Source of the DNA: Calliopsis andreniformis
Taxonomy: Eukaryota; Arthropoda; Insecta; Hymenoptera; Andrenidae
NCBI RefSeq assembly: GCF_051401765.1
Contig: NW_027480463.1
Location: 2,728,001-2,792,000, forward strand
Direction of reading: 5' to 3'
Length of the DNA: 64,000 bases
A model generated the notes under the pieces. The model was not told where the DNA came from. It searched no databases and was given only the letters and a program-made list of their open reading frames with translations. Shown piece after piece: positions 11,866 to 24,483 of the stretch (the stretch's first letter is position 1; the number at the start of each line of letters is the position of its first letter). The position numbers were made by a program, and so were the translations under genes.

Positions 11866-12572
11866 ATCCTCAATCCTCAATCCTCAATCTTCAATCGTCA
11901 ATACTCAATCTTCAATCCTCAATCCTCAATCCTCAATCCTCAATCCTCAATCCTCAATCCTCAATCTTCAATCCTCAATACTCAAACTGCAATCCTGAAT
12001 CCTCAGTCCTCACTCCTCAAACCTCATTCTTCAGTCCTCAATACCGAATCCTCAATCTTCAATCCTCAATCATCAATCCTCAATTCTCAATCCTCAATCC
12101 TCAATCCTCAGACTTCAAACACCAATACTCAACCCTCTGTCCTCGTGCTCAATCCACAACCCTCAATCCTCAATCCTCAATCTTCAATCATTAATATTCA
12201 ATCTTCAATCTTCAATCCTCAATCCTCAATCCTCAATCCTCAACCCTCAATCCCCAATGCTCAATCCTCAATACCCAATCCTCAGTCTTCAATCCTCAAT
12301 CCTCAATCCTCAATCCTCAATCCTCAATCTTCAATCCTCAATACTCAATCTTCAATCCTCAATCCTCAATCCTCGGTCCTTAATCCTCAATCGTCAATCT
12401 CCAGTCCTGAATACTCAATCTTCAATCCTCAATACTCAATCTTCAATCCTCAATCCTCAGTCCTCAAACATCAATTCTGAATCGTCAAATCTCAATTCTG
12501 AATCCTCAATCCTGAACCCTCAATCTTCAGCTCTCAGTCCTCAACAATCAGTTGTCAATCCTCAATCCTCAA

Positions 12573-12677
12573 TAGAAAATACTCTATTCACAGTTCTCAA
12601 TACTCAATACTCAATCTGCAATCTTCAAATCCCTATCCACAAACATCAATACTCATCACTCAACACTCAACACTCCC
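12573..12677. repeat. Island, type d
   Basis: Type d is marked by ACTCTATTCACAGTTCTC, AATCCCTATCC and the end CACTCCCTCC. This copy reads TAGAAAA at heptad 1 instead of TAGAATA. The distance from the next island is 469 bases (67 heptads). Confidence 0.9.
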
Positions 12678-13041
12678 TCCCCAATCCTCAATCTTCAATC
12701 CTCAATCCTCAATCCTCAATCCTCAATCCTCAATTTTCAATCCTCAATCCTCAATCCTCAGTCCTCAATCCTCAATCCTCAATCTTCAAGCCTCAGTCCC
12801 CAATCCTCAATCTTCAACCCTCAATCCTCAATCCTCAATCCTCGATCCTCAGTCCTCAATCCTCAATCCTCAATCCTCAATGCTCAATCCGCAATACCCA
12901 ATCCTCAATCTTCAGTCCTCAATCCTCAATCCTCAGCCCTCAATCCTCAGTCCTCAAACCTTAATCCTGAATCCTCAATCCTGAATCCTCAATCTTCAGC
13001 CCTCAGTCCTCATCAATCAGTTGTCAATCCCCAATCCTCAA

Positions 13042-13146
13042 TGGAATCTCATCAATTCACAGTCTTCAATACTCAATACTCAATCTGCAATCTTCAAATC
13101 TCTATCCACAAACATCAATTCTCATCACTCAACACTCAACACTCCG
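13042..13146. repeat. Island, type c (AATCTCATC variant)
   Basis: Type c begins TGGAATA TCATCAA and ends CACTCCG TCCCCAA. This copy has TGGAATC at heptad 1 and CATCAATCAG instead of CAACAATCAG in its upstream flank. The next island is 427 bases (61 heptads) away. Confidence 0.9.
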
Positions 13147-13468
13147 TCCCCAATCCTCAATCTACAATCCTCAATCCTCAATCCTCAATCCTCAATCCTC
13201 AATTTTCAATCCTCAATACTCAATCTTCAATCATCAATACTCAATCTTCAATCCTCAATCCTCAATCCTCGGTCCTTAATCCTCAATCGCCAATCTCCAA
13301 TCCTGAATACTCAATCTTCAAACCTCAATACTCAATCTTCAATCCTCAATCCTCAGTCCTCAAACCTCAATTCTGAATCCTCAAATCCCAATTCTGAATC
13401 TTCAATCCTGAACCCTCAATCTTCAGCTCTCAGTCCTCAACAATCAGTTGTCAATCCTCACTCCTCAA

Positions 13469-13573
13469 TAGAATATACTCAATTCACAGTTTTCAATACA
13501 CAATACTCAACCTGCAATCTTCGAATCTCTATCCACAAACATCAATTCTCATCACTCAACCCTCAACACTCAG
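13469..13573. repeat. Island, type b
   Basis: Type b is marked by TAGAATA TACTCAA, CAATACACAATAC, CTTCGAATC and the end CACTCAG followed by TCCTCAATGTTC. Upstream flank is GCTCTCAGTCC with CCTCACTCCTC. The distance to the next island is 477 bases: 68 heptads plus the one extra base of the 8-bp unit TCCTCATG near 13848. Confidence 0.9.
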
Positions 13574-13945
13574 TCCTCAATGTTCAATCCTGAATCATCA
13601 ATTCTCAATCTTCAATCCTCAATACTGAACCTTCAATCCTCAATCCTCAATCCTCAGTCCTCAATCCTCAATCCTCAATCTTCAATCCTCAGTCCCCAAT
13701 CCTCAATCTTCAACCCTCAATCCTCAATCCTCAATCCTCGATCCTCAGTCCTCAATCCTCAATCGTCAATCCTCAATGTTCAATCTGCAATACCCAATCC
13801 TCAATCTTCAATCCTCAATCCTCAATCCTCAATCCTCAATCCTCTATCCTCATGTCCTCAAACCTTAATCCTGAATCCTCTATCCTGAATCCTCAATCTT
13901 CAGCCCTCAGTTCTCAACAATCAGTTGTCAATCCCCAATCCTCAA

Positions 13946-14050
13946 TGGAATATCATCAATTCAGAGTTTTCAATACTCAATACTCAATCTGCAATCTTCA
14001 AGTCTCTATCCACAAACATCAATTCTCATCTCTCAACACTCAACACTCCG
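13946..14050. repeat. Island, type c (CAGAG variant)
   Basis: Has TTCAGAG instead of TTCACAG, and CTTCAAGTC instead of CTTCAAATC. These changes are shared only with 20742, 52186 and 58982, so the four are one lineage. Confidence 0.9.
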
Positions 14051-14820
14051 TCCCCAATCCTCAATCTTCAATCCTCAATCCTCAATCCTCAATCTTCAAT
14101 CCTCAATCCTCAATCGTCAATCCTCAATGCTCAATCCTCAATCCTCAATCCTCAACCCTCAATCTTCAATCCTCAATACTCAATCTGGAATCCTCAATCC
14201 TCAATCCTCAATCCTCAATCCTCATTCTTCAATCCTCAGTGCCCAGCCCTCAATCTTGAATCCTCAATCCTCAATCCTCGATTCTCATTACTCAATCCTC
14301 AATCCTCAATCCTCAATCTTCAATCCTCAATACTCAAACTGCAATCCTCAATCCTCATTCTCCAATCCTCAATACCGAATCCTCAATCTTCAATCCTCAA
14401 TCCTCAATCCTCAATTCTCAATCCTCAATCCTCAATCCTCAGACTTCAAACACCAATACTCAACCCTCAGTCCTCGTCCTCAATCGACAACCCTCAATCC
14501 TCAATCCTCAATCCTCAATCCTCAATCCTCAACCCTCAATCCCCAACGCTAAATCCTTAATACCCAATCCTCAGTCTTCAATCCTCAATCCTCAATCCTC
14601 AATCCTCAATCCTCAATCCTCAACTCTCAGTCCTCAATCCTCAATCTTCGATCCTCAATACTCAATCTTCAACCTTCAATCCTCAATCCTCAATCCTCAA
14701 GCTTCAATCCTCAATACTGAATCTTCAATCCTCAATCTTCAATCCTCAATGTTCAATCCGCAATACCCAATCCTCAATCTTCAATACTCAATCCTCAATC
14801 CTCAATCCTCAATCCTCAAT

Positions 14821-15610
14821 CTTCAATCCTCAATACTCAACCTTCAATCCTCAATGCTCAATCCTCCATCCTCAATCCACAGTCTTCAATCCTCAATACC
14901 CAATCTTCAATCCTCAATCCTCAATCATCAATCCTCAATGCTCAATCCTCAATCCTCAATCCTCAACCCTCAATCTTCAATCCTCAATACTCAAGCTGCA
15001 ATCCTCAATCCTCAATCCTCAATCCTCAATCCTCATTCTTCAATCCTCAGTGCCCAGTCCTCAATCTTGAATCCTCAATCCTCAATCCTCGATTCTCATT
15101 CCTCAATCCTCAATCGTCAATCCTCAATCCTCAATCATCAACCCTCAATCCTCAATGTTGAATCCTCAATACCCAATCCTCAATACTCAATCCTCAATCT
15201 TCAATCCTCAATACTCAATCTTCATTCCTCAATCCTCAATCCTCAATCCTCAATCCTCAATCCTCGATCCTCAATCCTCAATCCTCAATCTTCAATCTTC
15301 AATCCTCAATACTCAGTATTCAATACTCAATCCTCAATCCTCAATCCTCAATCCTCATTCTTCAATCCTCAATACCCAATCCACAATCTTCAATCCTCAA
15401 TCCTCAACCCTCAATTCTCAATACTCAATCCTCAATCCTCAGACCTCAAACAGCAATACTCAACCCTCAGTCCTCGTCCTCAATCCACAAGCATCAATAC
15501 CCAATCCTCAATCTTCAATCATCAATATTCAATCTTGAGTCCTCAATCCTCAATCCTCAATCCTCAATCTTCAATATTCAATCCTCAATCCTCAATCCTC
15601 AATCCTCAAT
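14821..15610. repeat. 790-bp tandem duplication, unit 1
   Basis: Recurs directly at 15611. 790 equals 113 heptads minus 1, and the unit contains one hexamer module (near 15475). Markers in order: ACTCAACCTTC, CAAGCTGC, CAGTGCCCAGTCC, AATGTTGAATCC, ACTCAGTATTC, CAAGCATCAATAC, CTTGAGTCC. Only a few bases differ, for example ATGCTCAATCCTCCATCC here. Confidence 0.88.
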
Positions 15611-16367
15611 CTTCAATCCTCAATACTCAACCTTCAATCCTCAATCCTCAATCCTCAATCCTCAATCCACAGTCTTCAATCCTCAATACCCAATCTTCAA
15701 TCCTCAATCCTCAATCATCAATCCTCAATGCTCAATCCTCAATCCTCAATCCTCAACCCTCAATCTTCAATTGTCAATACTCAAGCTGCAATCCTCAATC
15801 CTCAATCCTCAATCCTCAATCCTCATTCTTCAATCCTCAGTGCCCAGTCCTCAATCTTGAATCCTCAATCCTCAATCCTCGATTCTAATTCCTCAATCCT
15901 CAATCGTCAATCCTCAATCCTCAATCCTCAACCCTCAATCCTCAATGTTGAATCCTCAATACCCAATCCTCAATACTCAATCCTCAATCTTCAATCCTCA
16001 ATACTCAATCTTCATTCCTCAATCCTCAATCCTCAATCCTCAATCCTCAATCCTCGATCCTCAATCCTCAATCCTCAATCTTCAATCTTCAATCCTCAAT
16101 ACTCAGTATTCAATACTCAATCCTCAATCCTCAATCCTCAATCCTCAATCCTCATTCTTCAATCCTCAATACCCAATCCACAATCTTCAATCCTCAATCC
16201 TCAACCCTCAATTCTCAATACTCAATCCTCAATCCTCAGACCTCAAACAGCAATACTCAACCCTCAGTCCTCGTCCTCAATCCACAAGCATCAATACCCA
16301 ATCCTCAATCTTCAATCATCAATATTCAATCTTGAGTCCTCAATCCTCAATCCTCAATCCTCAATCC
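15611..16367. repeat. 790-bp tandem duplication, unit 2
   Basis: Follows unit 1 without a gap. It has one extra heptad near 16.14 kb (the spacing becomes 797) and private changes such as AATTGTCAATAC (about 15770) and GATTCTAATTCC (about 15883). Confidence 0.86.
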
Positions 16368-18552
16368 TCAATCTTCAATCCTCAATACTCAATCTTCATT
16401 CCTCAATCCTCAATCCTCAATCCTCAGTTCTCAAGCCTCAATCCTCAATCCTCAATCCTCAATCCTCAATCTTCAATCCTCAATCCTCAATCCTCAATTC
16501 TCAATCCTCAATACTCGATCCTCAATCCTCAATCCTCAATCCTCAATCTTCAATCCTCAATACTCAAACTGCAATCCTCAATCCTCAGTCCTCACTCCTC
16601 AATCCTCATTCTTCAATTCTCAATACCGAATCCTCAATCTTCAATCCTCAATCCTCAATCCTCAATTCTCAATCCTCAATCCTCAATCCTCAGACTTCAA
16701 ACACCAATACTCAACCCTCAGTCCTCGTCCTCAATCCACAACCCTCAATCCTCAATCCTCAAATCCTCAATCCTCAATCCTCAACCCTCAATCCCCAATG
16801 CTAAATCCTCAATACCCAATCCTCAGTCTTCAACCCTCAATCCTCAATCCTCAATCCTCAATCCTCAATCCTCAATCCTCAATCCTCAATACTCAATCTT
16901 CAATCCTCAATCTTCAATCCTCAATCCTCAATCCTCAATCCTCAATCCTCAATCCTCAATTCTCAAACCTCAATCGTCAATCCTCAATCCCCAATACTCA
17001 ATCTTCAATCCTCAATCCTCAATCCTCAATCCTCAATCCTCAATCTTCAATCCTCAATACTCAATCTTCAATCCTCAATCCTCAATCCTCAATCCTCAAT
17101 CCTCAATCCTCAATCCTCAATCTTCAATCCTCAATACTCAAACTGCAATCCTCAATCCGCAGTCCTCACTCCTCAATCCTCATTCTTCAATCCTCAATAC
17201 CGAATCCTCAATCTCCAATCCTCAATCCTCAATCCTCAATTCTCAATCATCAATCCCCAATCCTGAGACTTCAAACACCAATACTCAACCCTCAGTCCTC
17301 GTCCTCAATCCACAACCCTCAATCCTCAATCCTCAATCTTCAATCATTAATATTCAATCTTCAATCCTCAATCCTCAATCCTCAATCCTCAACCCTCAAT
17401 CCCCAATGCTCAATCCTCAATACCCAATCCTCAGTCTTCAATCCTCAATTCTCAATCCTCAATCGTCAATCTTCGATCCTCAATACTCAATCTTCAATCC
17501 TCAATCCTCAATCCTCAATCCTCAATCCTCAATCCTCAATCTTCAATGCTCAATACTCAAACTGCAATCCTCAATCCTCAGTCCTCACTCCTCAACCCTC
17601 ATTCTTCAGTCCTCAATACCGAATCCTCAATCTTCAGACCTCAATCCTCAATCCTCAATTCTCAATCCTCAATCCTCAATCCTCAGACTTCAAACACCAA
17701 TACTCAACCCTCAGTCCTCGTCCTCAATCCACAACCCCCAAACCTCAATCCTCAATCTTCAATCATTAATATTCAATCTTCAATCCTCAATCCTCAGTCC
17801 TCAATCCTCAACCCTCAATCCCCAATGCTCAATCCTCAATACCCAATCCTCAGCCTTCAATCCTCAATCCTCAATCCTCAATCCTCAATCCTCAATTCTC
17901 AGTCCTCAATCCTCAATCTTCAATCCTCAATACTCAATCTTCAATCTTCAATCCTCAATCCTCAATCCTCAATCTTCAATCCTCAATACTGAATCTTCAA
18001 TCGTCAATCTTCAATCCTCAATGTTCAATCCGCAATACCCAATCCTCAATCTTCAATACTCAATCCTCAATCCTCGATCCTCAATCCTCAATCTTCAATC
18101 CTCAATACTCATCCTTCAATCCTCAATCCTCAATCCTCAATCCTCAATCCACACTCTTCAATCCTCAACACCCAATCCTCAATCTTCAATCCTCAATCCT
18201 CAGTCCTCAATTCTCAATCCTCAGTCCTCAATCCTCAGACCACAAACATCAAGACTCAACCCTCAGTCCTCGTCCTCAATTCACAACCCTCAATCCTCGA
18301 TCCTCAATCTTCAATCATGAATATTCAATATTCAATCCTCAATCCTCAATCATCAATACTCAATACACAATCCTCAATGTTCAATCCTCGATACCCAATC
18401 CTCAATCTTCAATCCTCAATCCTCAATCCTCAATCCTCAATCCTCAATCCTCAATCCTCAGTCCTCAAGCCTCAATCCTGAATCCTCAAACCTGAATCCT
18501 CAGTCTTCAGCCCTCACTCCTCAACAATCAGTTGTCCATCCTCAATCCTCAA

Positions 18553-18657
18553 TAGAATATCCTCAATTCACAGGTTTCAATACTCAATACTCAACCTGCA
18601 ATCTTCAAATCTCTATCCACAAACATCAATTCTCATCACTCAACCCTCAACACTCAG
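18553..18657. repeat. Island, type a (GGTTTC subtype)
   Basis: Counterpart of 10854 in the 7.7-kb spaced repeat and of 56793 in the second large copy. Confidence 0.9.
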
Positions 18658-20264
18658 TCCCCAATCCTCAATCCTCTATCCTCAATTCTCAATCCTCAAT
18701 CGTCAATCCTCAATCCCCAATCCTCAATCTTCAATCCTCAATCCTCAATCCTCAATCCTCAATCCTCAATCTTCAATCCTCAATACTCAATCTTCAATCC
18801 TCAATCTTCAATCCTCAATACTCAATCCTCAATCTTCAATCCTCAATACTCAATCTTCAATCCTCAATCTTCAATCCTCAATCCTCAATCCTCAATCCTC
18901 AATCCTCAATCTTCAATCCTCAATACTCAAACTGCAATCCTCAATCCTCAGTCCTCACTCCTCAATCCTCATTCTTCAATCCTCAATACCGAATCCTCAA
19001 TCTTCAATCCTCAATCCTCAATCCTCAATTCTCAATCCTCAATCCTCAATCCTCAGACTTCAAACACCAATACTCAACCCTCAGTCCTCGTCCTCAATCC
19101 ACAACCCTCAATCCTCAATCCTCAATCTTCAATCATTAATATTCAATCTTCAATCCTCAATCCTCAATCCTCAACCCTCAGTCCTCAACCCACATTCTTC
19201 AATCCGCAATACCCAATCCTGAATCTACAATACTCAATACTCAATCCTCAATTCTCAATCCTCAATCCTCTGCCCTCAGTCCTCAAACCTCAATCCTCAA
19301 CCCTCAGCCCTCATCCTCAGTCCTCTATCCTCAATCCTCAATCCTCAATCTTCAATCCTCAATACTCAATCTTCAATAATCAATCCTCAATTCTCAATCC
19401 TCAATACTCAATCCTCAACCGTCAATACTCAATCCTCAATCCTCAATCTTCAATCCTCAATACTCAATCTTCAATCCTCAATCCTCAATTCTCAATCCTC
19501 AATGCTCAATACTCAATCGTCAATCCTCAATCCCCAATCCTCAATCTTCAATCCTAAATCCTCAATCCTCAATCCTCAATCCTCAATCTTCAATCGTCAA
19601 TACTCAATCTTCAATCCTCAATCCTCAATCCTCAATCCTCAATCCTCAATCCTCAATCCTCAATCTTCAATCCTCAATACTCAAACTGCAATCCTGAATC
19701 CTCAGTCCTCACTCCTCAAACCTCATTCTTCAGTCCTCAATACCGAATCCTCAATCTTCAATCCTCAAGCATCAATCCTCAATTCTCAATCCTCGATCCT
19801 CAATCCTCAGGCTTCAAACACCAATACTCAACCCTCAGTCCTCGTGCTCAATCCACAACCCTCAATCCTCAATCCTCAATCTTCAATCATTAATATTCAA
19901 TCTTCAATCCTCAATCCTCAATCCTCAATCCTCAACCCTCAATCCCCAATGCTCAATCCTCAATACCCAATCCTCAGTCTTCAATCCTCAATCCTCAATC
20001 CTCAATCCTCAATCCTCAATCTTCAATCCTCAATACTCAATCTTCAATCCTCAATCCTCAATCCTCGGTCCTTAATCCTCAATCGTCAATCTCCAATCCT
20101 GAATACTCAATCTTCAATCCTCAATACTCAATCTTCAATCCTCAATCCTCAGTCCTCAAACCTCAATTCTGAATCCTCAAATCTCAATTCTGAATCCTCA
20201 ATCCTGAACCCTCAATCTTCAGCTCTCAGTCCTCAACAATCAGTTGTCAATCCTCAATCCTCAA

Positions 20265-20369
20265 TAGAATATACTCTATTCACAGTTCTCAATACTCAAT
20301 ACTCAATCTGCAATCTTCAAATCCCTATCCACAAACATCAATGCTCATCACTCAACACTCAACACTCCC
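20265..20369. repeat. Island, type d
   Basis: Starts TAGAATA, unlike the TAGAAAA of 12573, but shares ACTCTATTCACAGTTCTC and the CACTCCCTCC end. It has ATCAATGCTC where 12573 has ATCAATACTC. Confidence 0.9.
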
Positions 20370-20741
20370 TCCCCAATCCTCAATCTTCAATCCTCAATCC
20401 TCAATCCTCAATCCTCAATCCTCAATTTTCAATCCTCAATCCTCAATCCTCAGTCCTCAATCCTCAATCCTCAATCTTCAATCCTCAGTCCCCAATCCTC
20501 AATCTTCAACCCTCAATCCTCAATCCTCAATCCTCGATCCTCAGTCCTCAATCCTCAATCGTCAATCCTCAATGTTCAATCCGCAATACCCAATCCTCAA
20601 TCTTCAATCCTCAATCCTCAATCCTCAATCCTCAATCCTCAATCCTCATGTCCTCAAACCTTAATCCTGAATCCTCTATCCTGAATCCTCAATCTTCAGC
20701 CCTCAGTTCTCAACAATCAGTTGTCAATCCCCAATCCTCAA

Positions 20742-20846
20742 TGGAATATCATCAATTCAGAGTTTTCAATACTCAATACTCAATCTGCAATCTTCAAGTC
20801 TCTATCCACAAACATCAATTCTCATCTCTCAACACTCAACACTCCG
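20742..20846. repeat. Island, type c (CAGAG variant)
   Basis: Same private changes as 13946. It lies 477 bases after the type-d island, a distance that includes the 8-bp unit TCCTCATG near 20645. Confidence 0.9.
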
Positions 20847-23800
20847 TCCCCAATCCTCAATCTTCAATCCTCAATCCTCAATCCTCAATCTTCAATCCTC
20901 AATCCTCAATCGTCAATCCTCAATGCTCAATCCTCAATCCTCAATCCTCAACCCTCAATCTTCAATCCTCAATACTCAATCTGCAATCCTCAATCCTCAA
21001 TCCTTAATCCTCAATCCTCATTCTTCAATCCTCAGTGCCCAGCCCTCAATCTTGAATCCTCAATCCTCAATCCTCGATTCTCATTACTCAATCCTCAATC
21101 GTCAATCCTCAATCCTCAATCCTCAACCCTCAATCCTCAATGTTGAATCCTCAATACCCAATCCTCAGTCTTCAGTCCTCAATCCTGAATCCTCAATCCT
21201 CAATCCTCAATCTTCAATCCTCAATCCTCAATCCTCAATTCTCAATCCTCAATCCTCAATCCTCAGACCTCAAACATCAACACTCAACCCTCAGTCCTCG
21301 TCCTCAATCCACAACCCTCAATCCTCAATCCTCAGTCCTAAATCCTCAATCCTCAATCCTCAAACCTCAATCCTCAACCGTCAGTCCCCGTCCTCAATCC
21401 TCAAACATGAATCCTCAATCCTCAACCTTCAATCATCAATACTCCATCTTCAACCCTCAATTATCAATCCTCAATCTTCAATCCTCAATACTCAATCTTC
21501 AATAATCAATCCTCAATACTCAATCCTCAATACTCAATCCTCAATCGTCAATACTCAATCCCCAATCCTCAATCTTCAATCCTCAATCCTCAATCCTCAA
21601 TCCTCAATCCTCAGTCTTCAATCCTCAATACTCAATCTTCATTCCTCAATCCTCAATCCTCAATCCTCAATCCTCAATCATCGATCCTCAATCCTCAATC
21701 CTCAATCCTCAATCTTCAATCCTCAATACTCAGTATTCAATACTCAATCCTCAATCCTCATTCTTCAATCCTCAATACCCAATCCACAATCTTCAATCCT
21801 CAATCCTCAACCCTCAATTCTCAATACTCAATCCTCAATCCTCAGACCTCAAACAGCAATACTCAACCCTCAGTCCTCGTCCTCAATCCACAAGCATCAA
21901 TACCCAATCCTCAATCTTCAATCATCAATATTCAATATTGAGTCCTCAATCCTCAATCCTCAATCCTCAATCCTCAATCTTCAATCCTCAATACTCAATC
22001 TTCATTCCTCAATCCTGAATCCTCAATCCTCAGTTCTCAAGCCTCAATCCTCAATCCTCAATCCTCAATCCTCAATCTTCAATCCTCAATCCTCAATCCT
22101 CAATTCTCAATCCTCAATCCTCAATCCTCAATCCTCAATCCTCGATCCTCAATCTTCAATCCTCAATACTCAAACTGCAATCCTCAATCCTCAGTCCTCA
22201 CTCCTCAATCCTCATTCTTCAATCCTCAATACCGAATCCTCAATCTTCAATCCTCAATCCTCAATCCTCAATTCTCAATCCTCAATCCTCAATCCTCAGA
22301 CTTCAAACACCAATACTCAACCCTAAGTCCTCGACCTCAATCCACAACCCTCAATCCTCAATCCTCAATCCTCAAGCCTCAATCCTCAACCCTCAATCCC
22401 CAATGCTAAATCCTCAATACCCAATCCTCAGTCTTCAATCCTCAATCCTCACTCCTCAATCCTCAATCCTCAACTCTCAGTCCTCAATCCTCAATCTTCG
22501 ATCCTCAATACTCAATCCTCAATCTTCAATCCTCAATCCTCAATCCTCAATTCTCAATCCTCAACCCTCAATCCTCAATCCTCAATCCTCAATCCTCAAT
22601 CTTCAATCCTCAATACTCAAACTGCAATCCTCAATCCTCAGACCTCACTCCTCAATCCTCATTCTTCAATCCTCAATACCGAATCCTCAATCTTCAATCC
22701 TCAATCCTCAATCCTCAATTCTCAATCCTCAATCCTCAATCGTCAGACTTCAAACACCAATACTCAATCCTCAGTCCTCGTCCTCAATCCACAACCCTCA
22801 ATCCTCAATCCTCAATCCTCAATCCTCAACACTCAATCTTCAATCCTCAATACTCAATCTGCAATCCTCAATCCTCAATCCTCAATCCTCAATCCTCATT
22901 CTTCAATCCTCAATACCCAATCCTCAATCTTCAATCCTCTATCCTCAATCCTCAATTCTCAATCCTCAATCCTCAATCCTCAGACCTCAAACAGCAATAC
23001 TCAACCCTCAGTCCTCGTCCTCAATCCACAACCATCAATACTGAATCCTCAACCTTCAATCATCAATATTCAATCTTCAGTCCTCAATCCTCAATCCTCA
23101 ATCCTCAAACCTCAATCCTCAACCTTCAGTCCTCGTTCTCAAACCTCAACCCTCAATCCTCAATCCTCAATCTTCAATCATCAATATTCAATCTTCGATC
23201 CTCCATCCTCAATCCTCAATCCTCAAGCGTCAATCCTCAATCCTCAATCCTCAATCCTCAGTAATCAATCCTCAATCTTCAATACTGAATCGTCAATCCT
23301 CAGTCCTCAATCCTCAATCCTCAATCCTCGTTCCTCAAACCTCAATCCTCAACCCTCAGTCCTCACACTCAATTCTCAATTCTCAATCCTCAATCCTCAA
23401 TCTTCAATCCTCAATAATCAATCTCCAATCCTAGATCCTCAATCCCCAATCCTCAATCCTTAATCCTCAGTCCTCAATCCTCAATCCTCAATCCTCAAAC
23501 CTCAATCCCCAACCGTCAGTTCACGTCCTCAATCCTCAACCCTCAATCCTCAATCCTCAACCTTCAATCCTCAATACTCAATATTCAATTCTCAATCCTC
23601 AATCCTCAATCCTCAATCTTCAATCCTCAATCCTCAACCCTCAGTCCTCAACCCACATTCTTCAATCCGCAATACCCAATCCTCAATCTACAATACTCAA
23701 TACTCAATCCTCAATTCTCAATCCTCAATCCTCTGCCCTCAGTCCTCAAACCTCAATCCTCAACCCTCAGCCCTCATCCTCAACCCTCAATCCTCAATCC

Positions 23801-24060
23801 TCAATCCTCAATCTTCAATCCTCAATACTCAATCTTCAATAATCATTCCTCAATTCTCAATCCTCAATACTCAACCCTCAATCGTCAATACTCAATCCTC
23901 AATCCTCAATCTTCAATCCTCAATACTCAATCTTCAATCCTCAATCCTCAATTCTCAATCCTCAATGCTCAATACTCAATCGTCAATCCTCAATCCCCAA
24001 TCCTCAATCTTCAATCCTAAATCCTCAATCCTCAATCCTCAATCTTCAATCCTCAATACT

Positions 24061-24242
24061 CAATCTTCAATCCTCAGTCCTCAATCCTCGGTCCTTAATC
24101 CTCAATCGCCAATCTCCAATCCTGAATACTCAATCTTCAATCCTCAATACTCAATCTTCAATCCTCAGTCCTCAATCCTCGGTCCTTAATCCTCAATCGC
24201 CAATCTCCAATCCTGAATACTCAATCTTCAATCCTCAATACT
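24061..24242. repeat. 91-bp exact tandem duplication
   Basis: The series with CGGTCCTTAATCC, CGCCAATCTCC and CCTGAATACTC occurs at 24061-24151 and again at 24152-24242. 91 is 13 heptads. B (near 30.39 kb) and copy 2 (near 62.77 kb) have it once, so the doubling is private to this site. It adjoins the 440-bp deletion point at about 24045. Confidence 0.92.
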
Positions 24243-24378
24243 CAATCTTCAATCCTCAATCCTCAGTCCTCAAGCCTCAATTCTGAATCCTGAAATCTCA
24301 ATTCTGAATCTTCAATCCTGAACCCTCAATCTTCAGCTCTCAGTCCTCAACAATCAGTTGTCAATCCTCACTCCTCAA

Positions 24379-24483
24379 TAGAATATACTCAATTCACAGT
24401 TTTCAATACACAATACTCAACCTGCAATCTTCGAATCTCTATCCACAAACATCAATTCTCATCTCTCAACACTCAACACTCCG
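24379..24483. repeat. Chimeric island: type b head, type c tail
   Basis: The left part is type b (TACTCAATTCACAG, ACACAATAC, CTTCGAATC, last b-specific base G at 24433). The right part is type c (CATCTCTC, first c-specific base T at 24474, then CACTCCGTCCCC). The join lies in the 40 bases common to both types. The downstream flank is that of type c. Confidence 0.88.

Larger units (their letters stand above)
10370..12960. repeat. 2.6-kb segment repeated at 18.08-20.65 kb
   Basis: Matches the right-hand copy at offsets 7706, 7699 and 7692 in turn (checked at CTCGATCC 10370/18076, CTGAATCC 10781/18480 and CGGTCC 12374/20066). Successive offsets differ by exactly one heptad, so only whole-unit slips separate the copies. 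Both contain a type-a then a type-d island. After about 12.96 kb this copy has about 0.9 kb (islands at 13042 and 13469) that is absent from the other. Confidence 0.85.
18076..20650. repeat. 2.6-kb segment, right-hand copy of 10.37-12.96 kb
   Basis: Same marker order as 10370-12960, with a type-a island at 18553 and a type-d island at 20265. Here the type-d island is followed after 477 bases by the type-c CAGAG island, whereas the left copy has two more islands in between. Confidence 0.85.

Noticed and set aside
13900..13935. CAAC...GTTG in the flank CAACAATCAGTTG as a conserved stem-loop
   Set aside because: Only four paired bases with a 5-base loop; conservation is explained by block copying of the island flank.
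15945..18320. Open frame of 791 codons rich in S, I, L, N, P, Q (similar ones at 54185-56560, 2708-4966 and elsewhere)
   Set aside because: The 7-bp period makes all three plus frames open with the same heptapeptide. Starts are chance ATG variants such as CAATGCTC, ends are chance TAA/TGA variants, and frames overlap heavily. No signal, domain, codon bias or ribosome-binding context is visible.
21932..21941. Palindrome TCAATATTGA (also 60172-60181) as a regulatory site
   Set aside because: It arises from one C-to-A change in the CAATCTTGAG series seen at related loci; no gene is nearby and no further symmetry is present.
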